Source: Archilochus colubris
Taxonomy: Eukaryota > Chordata > Aves > Apodiformes > Trochilidae
Assembly: GCA_023079485.1 (NCBI GenBank)
Contig: CM041108.1
Location: forward strand, 3,534,001 to 3,598,000
Reading direction: 5' to 3'
Length of the DNA: 64,000 bases
The stretch's first letter is position 1; every line of letters starts with the position of its first letter. Below the pieces are notes generated by a model that was given only the letters and a program-made list of their open reading frames with translations, searched no databases and was not told where the DNA came from. Made by a program: the position numbers and the translations under genes. Below, piece after piece: positions 1 to 12,500 of this stretch.

Positions 1-814
1 TCGCTATCGAGGGCAGGAGACCCCCACGCTGCAGTTTGTCATTCGCTCGATTGCCCGAGATCTTGAGAGTTTCCGTCTATATTTGTATTTGTAATTTTTT
101 TTTTTTTTTTGACTGGTAACATTTGTTTTTCCTTGCGTTGTCCATCCAGACGGTAACCGGGATTCGCCTTCCCCCTTCCAACAGCACTTCCAGGGCTGTG
201 TTGGCTCCTCTTCCCGGGACTGCGAGAGGCTCTGCCAGCCCGGCTGGTGCCCGGGGCTTTTCCTTTCCCCAGCCCCTTCCTTGGTCTGGAAGAAATTTTC
301 CTCCAAACTTTCCCCACGGGGCAGCCCAAGTTTTTCACCGACGCTGCCGGAGGGGATGGCTCTCCTCCTGCCCGCTCTCCTGACAGCCTTTCCTAGGGCT
401 CTTTTGGTTTTTCCGTTTCCATTTCGTTGTGGTTAAATTCCCGGGAGGTGTGAAGAACCCTTCCAGCCTCCTCCGGCCGCAGGCTGCGGATGCTGCCCGG
501 GCTGCAAAAGCTTTGAAAAGCCCCGTGTTTTCAGAGCGACAAGACCCCCAAAATCAAACCAATAAAACGCTCTTAAAAAAAAACAAAATCAAAATCAAAA
601 TAACCTACGAAAAGCCCACAACAACCCATCCAAAAAAACCCAAAAAAACCCCAAACAAAGAATCCCACGAAAATAATAAAATACATATATTTATATATAT
701 ATAAAAAAAAAAAGAAGCAGGGGGAAGCCCACTCCCAGCCACTGCAGCCCACCTGGGGGTCGCAAAGGGCAGAAGCCACCGGGTGACCCCGGTTTACTCG
801 GTGTGTCCCCCCAG
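1..814 (+). other. BSX: BSX intron 1, 3' part
   Basis: This is the sequence before the BSX exon 2 acceptor. It is fairly GC- and CpG-rich at 130-520, as expected near a homeobox gene. It contains a T tract near 98-110 and an A-rich stretch at 570-715 ending in an A/T microsatellite. I see no trace of BSX exon 1, which encodes the N-terminal part in other vertebrates, so that exon lies left of the window. Open frames here show no recognisable protein. Confidence 0.7.
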
Positions 815-1011
815 GAGTGCCGGTGCCAGCCCTGTTCCAGCACCACGCTCACGCCGAGCTGCCCGGGAAGCATTGCCGCCGCCGCAAAGCCCGCACCGTT
901 TTCTCCGACTCGCAGCTCTCCGGCCTGGAGAAGAGGTTTGAGATCCAGCGCTACCTCTCCACTCCCGAGCGGGTAGAGCTGGCCACGGCCCTCAGCCTCT
1001 CCGAGACCCAG
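815..1011 (+). CDS. BSX: BSX exon 2
   Basis: The acceptor is a C-rich tract ending CCCCCCAG, and the donor is CAG|GTACCG. The exon enters with two bases of a Gly codon and leaves in phase 0 after SLSETQ. It carries the linker and homeodomain residues 1-44. Confidence 0.92.
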
Positions 1012-1419
1012 GTACCGGTCCGGCAGGGATGGGCAGCATCCCACTGGGAAGAGCTCTGACACCTGCCCCTACCCCTTATCCCACATAGCATCCCCACCTT
1101 CTCTTTTTAATTTTTATCCCTTTTTTTTCTTGTCTTTCTTTTTTTCTATTTATTTTTCTATTGCTTTCATCAGGTGAAAACCTGGTTCCAGAACCGACGG
1201 ATGAAGCACAAAAAGCAGCTGCGGAAAACCCAGGACGACCCCAAGCACCCGAGCGGCGAGGAGAGCCGGGATCAGAGCTCCCCCGAACCCGAGCTGCCTG
1301 AGGCAGCCGCTGCCGAACCCCGCAAGGGTCCTCCCGGTCCCTTCCTGCTCCAGGACCCCGAGGACGAAGTGGACATCCTGGAGGAGGGGGATCTCTGTGC
1401 CGGTCCCCACCGCCTCTAG
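815..1419 (+). CDS. BSX: BSX, brain-specific homeobox protein, 3' part (exons 2 and 3)
   Basis: BSX is a homeodomain transcription factor of the hypothalamus and pineal region, linked in mouse to NPY/AgRP neurons and feeding. Two coding exons are present, 815-1011 and 1174-1419, joined across a 162-base intron. The frame starts with the second part of a Gly codon, then reads VPVPALFQH, a linker ending HAELPGKHC, and a complete 60-residue homeodomain beginning RRRKARTVFSDSQLSGLEKR. The recognition helix is VKTWFQNRRMKHKKQ, with Gln50 and Asn51. The intron splits the homeodomain between Q44 and V45, a common homeobox intron site. After it come a charged and Pro-rich tail, an acidic stretch (EDEVDI) and the end GPHRL, close to the mammalian GPHVL. 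The N-terminal exon is outside the window. No disruption is seen. BARX and BARHL are less likely because the homeodomain and both flanks fit BSX. Confidence 0.95.
1174..1419 (+). CDS. BSX: BSX exon 3 (terminal)
   Basis: The acceptor is TTTCATCAG, preceded by a long T-rich tract. The exon encodes homeodomain residues 45-60 with WFQNRR, then the C-terminal tail, and stops at TAG 1417-1419. The tail is rich in Pro, Glu and Ala and ends with an acidic patch, like mammalian BSX. Confidence 0.93.
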   Translation: MKTWFQNRRMKHKKQLRKTQDDPKHPSGEESRDQSSPEPELPEAAAAEPRKGPPGPFLLQDPEDEVDILEEGDLCAGPHRL

Positions 1420-1840
1420 GAGCTCCGGGGCCCGGCCCGGGCTCACCTGCCTCTCCGGGGTGGCTTTGCCCCAGTCCCGGCCCCGCAAGTCGCCCCTCAC
1501 GCCCAGCCCTGAGTAATCCCGGAGCCCAGAGGGAAGGGGGGGCACGTTTTGGGAAGGAGGTGTTGATGCCAGGGAGCTCCCTCCTCGGAAGCGATGCACC
1601 GGAGGGGGCCGAGGGTCCGGAGGTACCGCCGGCTTCCCCCCCAACATCACCCCGAGCCTGAGGTTTGCCTGACGAGGGAGTGAGGAGAGAAAAAAAAAAA
1701 AAAAAAAAAAGAAAAAAAAGAAAAACAAAAAAGAGAGAGTTCTTTTAAGCTTCCCCTTCCCTTGGAAATATTGGACTTTTTTCCGTTCCCTGAAATTTCC
1801 TCGATTTTAAAATAAATGTGTACCCGTGCCAGCTCGCCCC
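1420..1840 (+). other. BSX: BSX 3' UTR (probable)
   Basis: This is GC-rich sequence after the BSX stop. It includes an A-rich run at 1690-1730 and a canonical AATAAA at 1811-1816. I infer that the transcript ends about 20 bases after that signal. Confidence 0.6.
1811..1816 (+). terminator. BSX: BSX poly(A) signal AATAAA
   Basis: This is a canonical hexamer about 390 bases after the BSX stop, followed by a GT-containing stretch (ATGTGTACC). It is the first AATAAA downstream of the stop on the + strand. Confidence 0.55.
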
Positions 1841-4800
1841 GACCCCCCCTCAAACCGCCCCACGCTTCCCATGCACCCAGCGTAGAGCGGGTTTGATCCC
1901 GGGCAGGGCTTCCAGGACACGCGTGTACTCAAAGATTGTGAATTGTAGAAACGCTCTCCAAAGAAACAGGTAAGACCAAAAGAACCATTTATTGAATTCC
2001 GATATGAGGAAGGGGGGAAGCATCACCCACAACTCGATCCTGCCAGGGCTGCTCGGAGCAAGCTCAACCCTAGCGAGATTTTTCCACAGTTTGGAGAACC
2101 ACCTGCGGCGGCAGTTTGATTCCTTCACAGCTTCCAGGTGTGAATCACATTTTTTTTCTTTTTTTTTCCCCTTCCCAAAGGTGGTCCCACGTTTATTCTT
2201 GTTCCCTTCCACCCACCCCCTCCAGCCTGCTTCTGCCCCAGCGCCTCTCTGAGCTCCGTGTCAGATAAAGCAGCCACCGTCTGCACTCGCTTTGCCTTTA
2301 CCTTCCTGCCAGGGGAAGGGTTTTAATTTCCAGGTAAATTAAGATATAAAATTTTATTTTATTTTTTTTCCTCTGGGTGAGCTGCTGGGGGCGCGGCGGA
2401 GTTTCCACATCTCCAGGGGAGGGCTGGGGCTTTCCTCGTTTTAAACCTGGAGAGGCTGCGTTTACTCAGCTGCACCTGCAACCCGGTGGCATGTCGGTGT
2501 CTGGTTATTTAAATCTGGGGGGTTTTCTATATTTATTTTTTTTTTCCTAAAAGGAAGTCAATTTGGTTGTCCAGTGTTAGCACTTTCAGGGCATTCTGGA
2601 GTATGAGACAAGTTGTTTTGTGAGGGGAAAACCTGTCCCTGTTTAATATATGAAATATAGATGATTGAAACGTGTATGTTTGCTTTTGTGGGTTTTCCTT
2701 TATGTTATGCACTCGTTAAATAATAAAGATCATATGTCCGAGGGGAAAAATACCCAACCATCCATCCAGAAAATGGCTAGTTGTTTTTTCCATGGTCTCA
2801 TACTTCCAGGGCAAACATCTTCATCAACGAATTTTGCTACAAATGCCACCCACCTCTCTAAAAATTATCATTCAGAAGGGAAACCCAACCGATTTCCTCT
2901 GAAAGCCTCGGCGTGATTGGAATCACCCGCGGATCATTTCCCATCGCCAGGTTTCCAGGCTGGAAACGCTTCCCCCAGCTCCAGGGCTTTTTCTCTTTTC
3001 TCAGCACCTCCCCAGGCAGGCAGGGAGGGGATGGAAACTCTCGAAAACCTTTTGATTCGATGCTGGTGTGTCCATACTCAGTCGCCCACCAAGTATTTTG
3101 TCCATTTCGCTCTGTGCTGATGATCAGGCCCCCCCTGAGTGTGCATTTCGTTAGGAACTATTAAAAGTGATAAGAAAACAAAGCTCTGCCGTGATATTTA
3201 CATGATAATATGTTGGGTTTTTTGGGTTTTTTTGTTTTGTTTTTTTTTTTTCTGACCACATCTACCGCTGCTGTTGCCGGGTTCGGGTGCTGTGCACCTC
3301 GGAGTGGTGGTCTCAGAGCTGGGTAAGGGGCAGTGACTTCACACCAGTGCCTCAGGTGGACTTGGTTATGGTAATAGGATTGGGCAGCAAGGTATTTAGA
3401 GAGCAGAAAGCCCCTTAGTTTTGTGAGAGAGACTATTAGGAGCAAGTATATAGGTGTAATAATTTAAAACCCACTGCACTTGGATGGAAAGGGATATTAA
3501 AAGTTCTGTTGCTTCCCCTTGGTGTGTGATTCCCTTTACTTGTGTGAAAAATTGTTTGTTCTACCTTGCTGAAGGAAAAGGGGTGTGAAAATATGCTGAG
3601 ATGGAAAGAACACAAAGAAGGAGAAAGCACGAGTAGAAGATTACGATGCACAAGGGAGAGAAGTTTTGGGGCACTGACATGCAAAAGCCACTTTTCCCTC
3701 CTCTTTGCATTTACACGGCTCTTTTGCAAGGGGCTGCCAAGAAAACGGTGGTGTCAGGCAGTCTGCCCTGCCAGCAGAGATTGAGGGGGGCAATCAGCTG
3801 CCCCCTGCACCCAACCCCCCCAGGAGCTGGTGCTCATCTCTCTCTGGAGCATTTGCACCCCCCGGGATGGTGATGTTTACATCTGATGGTGGTTTTCGAG
3901 AGGGGAAAGGATCCTGGGGCTCAGGTGCAAGCACTGGGAGTATATCCAGGACCAGGCTCTGCTCTCAGGACCTTTTACAGTGCCGCAGCCCAGCTGCAGA
4001 TGGTGCCAGCTAAAACCTGGAGGTGCCCTCACCTCATCCTGTGGGACCCTTTTAGCCACGAAGTGCCATGGTTTCTGTGGGGCACAGAGGTGTGACAGAG
4101 CCCCTGTCCCTTCTTACCACTTTTTATTACCCTTACAACGTGCCAGGTCAATGAGAAAGGGTCAGAATGTGAATCAAATAACACTCAAGTCTCTGCTGCC
4201 TCTCCTTGCCCCGACAGGAAATTTCTTCTTCACTAAGTATTTATGCTGATCAATAGAATAAAATAAGTCCACAAACACCCACTTATCTGCACCTGGCTGT
4301 GGCTTTAGGCCAGCATTTATAATGTCAGTTGTGTTTAAAACCAAAGTCACTGATCACTTGCAAGGTCAGTGACAAATACAGACTGCAAACCAGCCAGCCC
4401 AGCTGGGATGCTCAGTGTGTGCACTGAGCTCTGAGAAGGAAAGTCTGGGGAGGAATTTTATTTCTGAATTTCAGAGATTTTTCTCTTCTGAATAAATGAA
4501 ATGGTGCTTTATTTCCAGCTCCTCCTTTATTCAGTGGGAACTGCTGTTTTTTTTTTCTTTTTTTCTGCTCTCCTTTTGCTTCTCTCCCCCAGAACCTTGA
4601 GGAGTAAGGCAGAGATTGTTTAGAGCTGGTGATTTTTTAATTTTTTTTTTCTCCCTTTTACATGTTTGGGAAATACTGGGGTGGACATGGTTTACAGGAA
4701 ATAATTGCTGGGAACAGGAAATCTTGGTGGATTTCCTCTTTTTCAGTATAATCACTGAAGTCTTGCTTTTCATTGAAGTTCTTCCACGTCCTTTTTTTAT

Positions 4801-5067
4801 GAAAGCACCGTGGGCTGCTGCTTGGTGAAGGTGTAAATAAACCACAGCCAGATCCAGCAAGTGATCCAGGCAGTGCATGCACTAAATAAAATTCCTTTTC
4901 CAGGTTCCTCTCATGGATTCTTTTTGCTGGCTGGTGGATTCATTAGGCACATGGGTGTAAGGTGTGTGCTTAAGAGAAAAAACAGTGACCCCACAGTGGA
5001 CTGCAGTGCCTTTTCTACCTGTTTCTCCAGGGTATAAATAGGATTTCAAGGAAGAAGTTCATTTTCA

Positions 5068-5363
5068 CTATATATATAATGAGGTAACTATATAACGAAT
5101 ATATATATGGTATATATTAGTTATATGGTTTATATATGTAAATATATATTATATATATTAGTTATATATAGTGCCAGAGTGACCTCATTTTATATATAGT
5201 TGTTATATAGAATCATAGATATATTAGTGATATAGTTTAGTGATTATAGTTAGTGATTATAGTTTAAATATATTAGTGATATAGTTTATATATGTAAATA
5301 TATATTATATATATTAGTTATATATATATAACAACTATATATAAAATGAGGTCACTCTGGCAC
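5068..5363. repeat. AT-rich cluster with a perfect 39-bp inverted repeat and a perfect 43-bp direct repeat
   Basis: The left arm at 5171-5209 begins GTGCCAGAGTGACCTCATTT. Its exact reverse complement is at 5325-5363, leaving a 115-base spacer. A 43-base direct repeat, starting GTTTATATATGTAAATATAT, is at 5128-5170 and 5284-5326. Direct repeat 1 abuts the left arm, and direct repeat 2 overlaps the start of the right arm by two bases. The spacer carries short tandem units such as TAGTGATTATAGT. The arms can pair into a long hairpin or cruciform. Confidence 0.9.
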
Positions 5364-6101
5364 AGGTTTCTGAAGTGCCAGGAGTGAGGGCAAGCTGACC
5401 AAATTCTGTGACTCACTTCATTGAGCTCTTGCCCAGCCCACTCAACCTGCTCTCCTAAAGTAAAGACTTGGTATTTTCTGGTGCTGGCTTTGCTGTGACT
5501 GCTGGAAAAACCCCTCAAGTGCTCCTCTGACACCCAGCAAACTGGCCCTGGGGTATTACCTGCACCTGCCTGCTCTGCACTTGACGATTATGCCAAGCTC
5601 CTGCTGAGCTGCTGGATGCTTCTTTAGCATCTGTGCTAGCCAGGATTTTGGCTCAGTCTCACTCCTGCTCAAAACAAGCTCTTTGGGAAGGCTGGCTGCT
5701 TTAACTCACCCTTCCCAGCTGTCACCAGAGGAGATTCACTGCCTTTACCTATCACTGGGATTCTGTACATCCAGAGCTCTTTCCCAACACCACGCAGGCA
5801 GTCACCAGAGTTGGTCCCTTCTCTGCTTATTCTTAAGCTCTTCAGTTTGGGCAACATGTCAAATAATAATAAAAAGGCATATTCTTTGTGGTGTTATCAC
5901 TTAAGGTGGAGGTGATCCCTAACAGGAGATGATAATGACCAAATGCTTGGCTTGTGGGCTGTTTGGACATCATGGCTATTTGAAGTAGTGGATGACTGCC
6001 TGGTTTATGGTCCTCATCTTTAGAGCTGTAATGATGGATCATTGTGGCTTTTAGACTGTCTTATTTAATGTTTTTAACTGATAAACCAGTATATTTCTGT
6101 C

Positions 6102-6124
6102 ATATATATATATATATATATATT
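6102..6124. repeat. (TA)n microsatellite
   Basis: This is a run of TA dinucleotides between CTGTCA and TTATATTTAGC. It is a simple repeat of about 11 units. Confidence 0.8.
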
Positions 6125-6589
6125 ATATTTAGCAGCCTATGAGCCAGTTGTCCATACCTTTTGTGAGTGGGTGGTAGGAAGCCACCTCCAGTTATCTTTG
6201 AAAGATGGGATGCTGGTGATGGTGGTGGCACCCCAGGGCATTGACCTCAACTTCTAAAATGGCCCCAAATCTAAAATGTGAAGAAATGGTGGCACTAGAA
6301 AGGGCCCTAACAAATCAATGTTGAGAAGTTCTGTTGGGTGGTGAACACAGGAACTTTTCTGCTCCTAGGGAAACGTGCTGAGGCCATGGGACTGTGACCC
6401 CCAGGTTCTGCTCCAGCTCAACCTCTCCCTGCATACTTAATGGCAAATTCAAGGTATATTTCTTCTTTAAATTCCTTGCCTTCCTAATTTGAAAGGCATT
6501 AAGTTTTGGCCTTTGCTTTTAAGCAGATGGATGCTCATCGTTTATTGGTATGGTCCCTTTTTGTGCCACTGTGTCTGTTAGGAGCAGGA

Positions 6590-7420
6590 AAAATTTGCAT
6601 TAGTATTGAGTTAGATCAAAAGATTTTCTTTCCAGATATGCTGCAAATAATGTCTATTTCTGGGAGATAAAAAAAAAAAACCAACCCAACCAAACCTACA
6701 ACCCACAACCCCCTTAATAAACCCAGTCCTTTCCAAATGGTTCCTGAGATGATCATAATCAGTGTAAATATTTTTAAACCTAGGTGCCTGCCCCCTCTCT
6801 AGTTTAGCATGGGTTTAGGATTAAAGGTTTTCCTGAAGTTCTCTGTTTAACTAAAAGCAAACAACCCAAGGCAAAAACAGATGAAACACACCACTCACCC
6901 AGGAAGATCACCCAAATTTCTGGGAGATGTAAAAGGATGACAGATAGGGGGGAAGGTGATCAATTAAGACATTAAGCATTTTGCACCACATGGACACATC
7001 TGCATGGCAGCCAAATAATAAGGCCATCAGCTCATTTTCAGGGGACTGTTGCCTACTTCAACTCAATCCTCAGATCAAAGAGAAAATATCTGCTTGCATT
7101 TTCTAATCAGAAAAGGGATGCTAATTTAGGTTCCTTAATGTGTGGTGGTAAGAGACTTCTTCAATTAACTGAATTCTATAGCTCAGAAAATAAAAAGGGG
7201 GGATACAAAGGGAGTCAGGCTGGAAAGGCAGAAGTTCTCATTAAATCAAAGGTCCAATATTCATTACCTTCAGCATCTGGGGCTAAACACTAAACATGGA
7301 GATCATCAAAGGGGGTTTAATGGGTTAAATTGAGAATATAATCTAATTAAAATATTAGATACGAGTAAATAGCTCTTTGATATTCATCTGAAGGTTTCAT
7401 TAAAATAGGTACTTGAGGTT
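6590..7420. promoter_or_regulatory. Candidate regulatory blocks downstream of BSX
   Basis: This stretch is repeat-poor, balanced in composition, and dense in homeodomain-type cores: GATCAATTAAGACATTAAGC near 6958, AATCTAATTAAAAT near 7340 and ATTCATTACC near 7259. It also has TCF/LEF-like ATCAAAG at 7244 and 7308. Texture like this is typical of conserved noncoding elements near homeobox genes, but no alignment was made. Confidence 0.3.
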
Positions 7421-9063
7421 TGTATTAAGGGGGGGATTATCACTTTTAAGCAGAAACAACAAGTTGAGGTTCCCTAATCAGAAATGCTTCAAAGTGTTAC
7501 CATTTGGTTGAAAACTAAAAGTAGGAAAACAGCAACTGGCAGAGCCTGGAAACATTTACCCAGCTTGGCTGGATCATACCCCAGGCATCCGTGTTCTGAG
7601 GGGCAAACGCAGCTCCCAAAGGTGAGGAGGAAGGATGCTGAAGCAGAGGATGGTCCTGTCCCTGAGGGTGCAGTGGACACTTCCAGCTGCCCCCTGCTCT
7701 GCTTTGATATGCAAAATATTTCCCCAGCAAGGGAACCCCCACTGCCCAGGTATCAAATCCCCAAAGATTTTCTATGTCACAAACTTCCAGCTGAATCAGC
7801 ACATCTGGTGGGAAGCAATGGGATGGATAGATGGATGGGCTGAGAGCTTCCTACCTCTCAGGTGGCTCAGAAGGGCTTTTCAGAAAGGAATATTTTGTCC
7901 TTTTGCTGTGATGGAGGGATACAGTCTGGTGATCAGTTTTCCCCATCCTAAGCTGACAGCCTGGCTGGGTCCTTCAGGGGACATTTCACCAACTGAGCCA
8001 TTTTCAGAAGGAGTGAGGCATCCTGAGGACCATAGGATTTGGGTCAAACTCACCCAAAACTCTATAAAATGAATATTATAGGACTTCTCCAGCCAATATA
8101 TATCATACCCCCAGTGCCTTGACTTCACAGTACACCTACTGGGAAATAATCTTTCTTGTGAGACATCCAGCCCATGGAATGTTAACCCAGAAATGTGTCC
8201 AGTCTTACACATTTCTGATTTTACCTTAAAAAGAAAAAACTCCATCTAGAAAAAGAAAAATAAGCTGCTCCAGAGATCCTCTCCTTTTATTCCTCACCTT
8301 ACCTTTCCATTGTCAGCCTCTTTCAGGGAGACTCAACCCTTTTTTTTTTCCCCCAAAGACTAATAACCTGTCTCTCCCATACAAAGGGGGACCTAATAAA
8401 TTGGATAAAGCAATTACACATAATCACAAGGTTGTTGTTTGGTTTTCTTTCTTTTTTTTTTTTCCAAGCAGCCTATTTTCTAGGAGATTTCAGTGTGTTT
8501 TCTTCAAAATTCCCTTGCTGTGTGTTATAATCACATTTCATATCTTGACTTCATTCATAATTTCCTATGTTAAAGAAACTGAACCATAGCAAGAAACCCA
8601 TCTGTTTGTTATGTTTTTAATCTGTTAAAAGCTGTCTCCTCTCAAACATGTAGCTCTCAATTATCCCCAGTTACTCCATGTATTTTCCAACTGCTTGTGT
8701 CTAACAGCAGATTGTCTGCATGATCAGCCAGTGCTTGTTCTGAATTTTCTTGTCCCAGATGAAGCTTCAAAATGTTGGTCTTGATGTGATAACTATTTAC
8801 TGAGAGATAACAGAGCAACATCTGAATAATTAGTATTGTATCATTACCAACTGCTGTGTTTGGTGCGTATTTTCCTTCTCTTTCTTGGAGAAATGGATCA
8901 TTTTTGGCTTTATTTCTGGATTTTATTTCTATAAAATATTCAAAAATAAAAACATTGCTGGTTTTAAAATCATCCGTTGAAACCAACTTATTCTGAAAAT
9001 GAAACAGCTGTGACAAGCAAATAGTATGAATAGTCTGAAAGATGCTGGGAACTGTTAGATCAG

Positions 9064-9069
9064 TTTATT
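9064..9069 (-). terminator. JHY: JHY poly(A) signal (candidate)
   Basis: AATAAA reads on the - strand about 230 bases after the JHY stop. Further copies occur near 8908 and 8925, so the true end could be somewhat farther. Confidence 0.4.
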
Positions 9070-9296
9070 TTTAAGAAAAATACCAACAAAGAGGACCATA
9101 TTTAAAACACTACATATGTAACTTTTAACATTTTAAAAAAACAGGTATGTTACAACTTATTCTAAAATTTAATAATAATTAAACCTAAGCCATATTTCAC
9201 TGAAACTGCAAATCTATGTATTATGGTAATAGCTCATAATTCAATAACTTAGATTTTTTTTTTTCTTTGAAGATGTCCCTAATAATTTCAAAATAC

Positions 9297-9500
9297 TTAG
9301 AAAATATGGAGGGTTCTCAAAGCTGCTGCAACTTGCTTCTCCTTCTTGTGTCTATCTTGCAAAGTTTCCAGGGATGTAATTGGGGGTAAACTGTTGCCAT
9401 TTAAAGTCTGTGGCAGAACTCTTCCCTCTCTCACCTCTTCCTTTGGTTTTCTTCCTGTGAGAACCTTTGGTCTGGGAATGGTCTTAGCATATTCCAGTGC
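9297..9500 (-). CDS. JHY: JHY exon 8 (terminal)
   Basis: The acceptor is TTTTTAG, and the frame starts in phase 0 with [12 protein letters not shown]. It ends [20 protein letters not shown], then [11 protein letters not shown] and TAA. This conserved C-terminal block fits the human ending in a basic helix and LHIV. The frame is intact. Confidence 0.9.
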   Translation of the reverse strand, partial: ALEYAKTIPRPKVLTGRKPKEEVREGRVLPQTLNGNSLPPITSLETLQDRHKKEKQVAAALRTLHIF

Positions 9501-12500
9501 CTAAAAAGATGACAAACAGAGGAACTAATTAAGAGAAAACCTGACCACTATTTCCAAGAAAATGGAGGTGTTTCTATATTGAATATAATTAATAGTTCTC
9601 CTAATTACAGAGCTTATTTGTGACAAAAAAAAACCCCAAACCCTCAAGGAGATTTGCTTTCTGACACTACTGGAGGCCACCTTAAATACTGAAGCAGTGG
9701 GGTTGTTTTTTTGTTTAAAAAAGCAAAATGATTCTATTAAGTTTATAAACTTTTTTTTTCCCCAGTCTCATGAAGCTCTTGTCCTCAGTCACATCTTATA
9801 GCAGGGATTTCTGCAGGTTAGTGTAATGAGGATGGAAACTGAGAAATTCCAAAGGAACTGATGTACTCAAAGGCCTAAAATGTTAAAACAAGTTTTGACA
9901 TAAGTCTAGGTGATGGTTTCAAAATCTCTGAAACCTGATGGTCCTGGTTTGGGCAGTTGATGTAAAACCCTGACATTGATTTAACCCTTGCCAAAGTCCT
10001 TTTTGGTTAATTTTGAAACTAGCAGAGTTCTGAAGAAGAAAGGGTTGTAGCTGAGGCATTCAGCTGAGAACCCCAGAACTTCTTCCTGCAATTCTCATTT
10101 ATCATCTTGGAGAAATACTTGTTAGCATGCTTTCACCAGGTAGCTGAGGTCCTGCAGAAGGGAACGGATGAAATATATGTTATTTCCAGGGATTTATGAC
10201 AAGTGCTGGGTCCTGCACTTTGGCCACAACAACCCCATGCAGCGCTACAGGCCGGGGACAGAGTGGTTGGAGAGCAGCCAGACAGAGAGGGACCTGGGAG
10301 TCTGGATTGCCAGGAAGGTGACCATGAGCCAGCAGTGTGCCCAGGTGGCCAAGAAGGCCAATGGCATCCTGGGCTGGATCAGGAACAGCGTGGCCAGCAG
10401 GTCCAGGGAAGGGATTCTGCCCCTGTGCTCAGCCCTAGTGAGGCCACAGCTTGAGTCCTGTGTCCAGTTCTGGGCCCCTCAGCTCAGGAAGGAGATTGAG
10501 GTGCTGGAGCAGGTCCAGAGGCTGCAGGGCAAGGAGGGCAAGGAGGCTGTGAAGGGATCCAGCACAAGTCCTGTGAAGAAGGGCTGAGGGAGCTGGGGGT
10601 GTTGAGGCTGGAGAAGAGGAGGCTCAGGGGAGACCTCATCACTCTCTACAACTCCCTGAAAGGAGGTTGGAGCCAGGGGTGGGTTGGGCTCTTTTCCCAG
10701 GCAACTCTCAGCAAGACAAGAGGGCAGGGTCTCAAGTTGTGCCAGAGGAGGTTTAGGTTGGAGATTAGAAAGAATTTCTTTATGGAGAGGGTGATCAGGC
10801 ATTGGAATGGGCTGCCCAGGGAAGTAGTGGATTCTCCGTGTCTGGAGAGATTTCCAAAGAGCCTGGATGTGGCACTGAGTGCCATGGGCTGGGAACCACG
10901 GGGGGAGTGGATCAAGGGTTGGACTTGATGATCTCCTGCAGTCCAGTGAAAGCTGAAGTGATGTTGTATGGGCTTGCAAAATAAGACGAATTACTGTAGC
11001 TATGCAACTGAAGTGAAGAGTTTGTCAGTGAGACTGACAGGCAGGTGGATAACAGACTGACAGGAGGAGATCCGTGGTCCATTAGAGGAGTGCACTCTGC
11101 AGCTGGTGGGGCTTGCCCTGGGCAATGTTCTAGGGGGGTCCCTTGCTCCTTTGTTCCCATCTTTTCTCCAGGAATACATCAGTAGCTGTCTAAAGCAAGT
11201 TGTGTGCTGGTGGCTTGGATGGAGTGCTGCTCTGATTCCATTTAGTACATTCTCATGAAGAGCAGGAATTGCACGGGCTGGAGACTGCTGTTGGCAAAGG
11301 AATCAGCATCTCTTGGCAAAGGGATCAGCACTCCTGGCAGGCATCTCCAGCCCTCCCAGAATAAATGCCCAGACAAGCACTGCCAGGATCCCATGAGAGC
11401 AGAGGGTTAAAATCACCACAAAGAAACTATTTCAGCCTCCTGTGAGTTAAATTTCTCCCTGTATGCATTTTAAAGGGTCCCTGTTCTCACCTTCTGTCTT
11501 GATGCTGAAGGCACCACTGGGGGTTTTGCAGGTAGCCTCTGAACTGCAGTGTTTTTCATGTTGTATTCCTTAACTTGCTTTGCATATTCCTTTTGTTGCT
11601 TTAACTTCTCTTTCTGAGAGATGGAAAAAAGTCCATGGTTAGTTAAATCTCTCAGGGGATTCATCAATGAAATGCTTTTTTCCCCTGGAGTCTTGCATTC
11701 CCACTTGTGCTGTTGTCTTTTTCCCTGGCCATGCTATGGATATCCCTCAGTAGAACATAACAGGCAATCCCACCCTACAATGTTTCTATACAAAGCTCCT
11801 GTGGTCACATTAAGAGGGTCTCAAAGCATCCAGGATGGAGTTTGCAGCACCTCAGATGTCAAGCTGCTATCAGACCCTCATTATTAGCAGAGAACAGAGC
11901 AGATGATATCAACTGCCTAGATACTGTTCTGAACAACCTGTTTCCATTTCAACAAAGTAATGTGCATCCAGCTATTTCCATCTTCTATTTACACAACTTC
12001 TTAGGCAAACCTCCCTGGGTATGACAGTGCAACTCAGGGGAGTGTGTAATTTCTTGATGTGCCCTTAGCCCTGTTGAATTTTTGTCAAGTGCTCCCTGTT
12101 TCTGGAACTACAAAAATCAGAGCACTAAAATTATCCACCACACAGCTGCCTTGCCTTCTGCTTCAGCCTCTCCTCAGGATCTCAAGCTAGGCATAAAGTC
12201 AAGGACAAAAAATATCAAGAAGTTGCTTCTCAGCAGTGATTTTTTTGCCCATTCTCTCCTAAGTTCACTCCACCTGGCAGATGACAGCTGTAAAACAGTT
12301 AAGATAGGGACCACCTTATGATAGGGACCACTTACTGTCTCTTTGATTGTTTCATAGTCAGGTCCAAGGCCTCCAAGCTTCACATTCAGATTTATGTAGG
12401 GTTTGGAGCTAGATGGCTAAAAAACAAACAGCAGGGACAGTTTTTCCTTCATATGGTTTTGCAGAGCATAACTGAAACAAGACTTTTAGCAGGCACCCAA

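Larger units (their letters stand above)
1841..9060. other. Noncoding DNA between the 3' ends of BSX and JHY
   Basis: BSX and JHY are convergent, and this interval separates their ends. No protein I can recognise is encoded here. It contains an AT-rich cluster with inverted and direct repeats at 5068-5363, a (TA)n tract at 6102-6124, and blocks at 6590-7420 rich in TAAT, ATTA and ATCAAAG motifs that resemble developmental regulatory DNA. Homopolymer T runs occur at several places, for example 3238-3251 and 8340-8350. Confidence 0.6.

Noticed and set aside
9297..9500. Apparent frameshift near the JHY C-terminus
   Set aside because: A first reading of the reverse complement suggested an extra A. 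On rechecking, the bases are TTGCAAGATAGACAC, the frame is intact, and it ends normally.
12336..12408. Shorter JHY exon 6 starting at a second AG
   Set aside because: It requires a two-base carry-over from exon 5, which no donor supplies. The start at 12416 after TTTTTTAG joins in phase 0.
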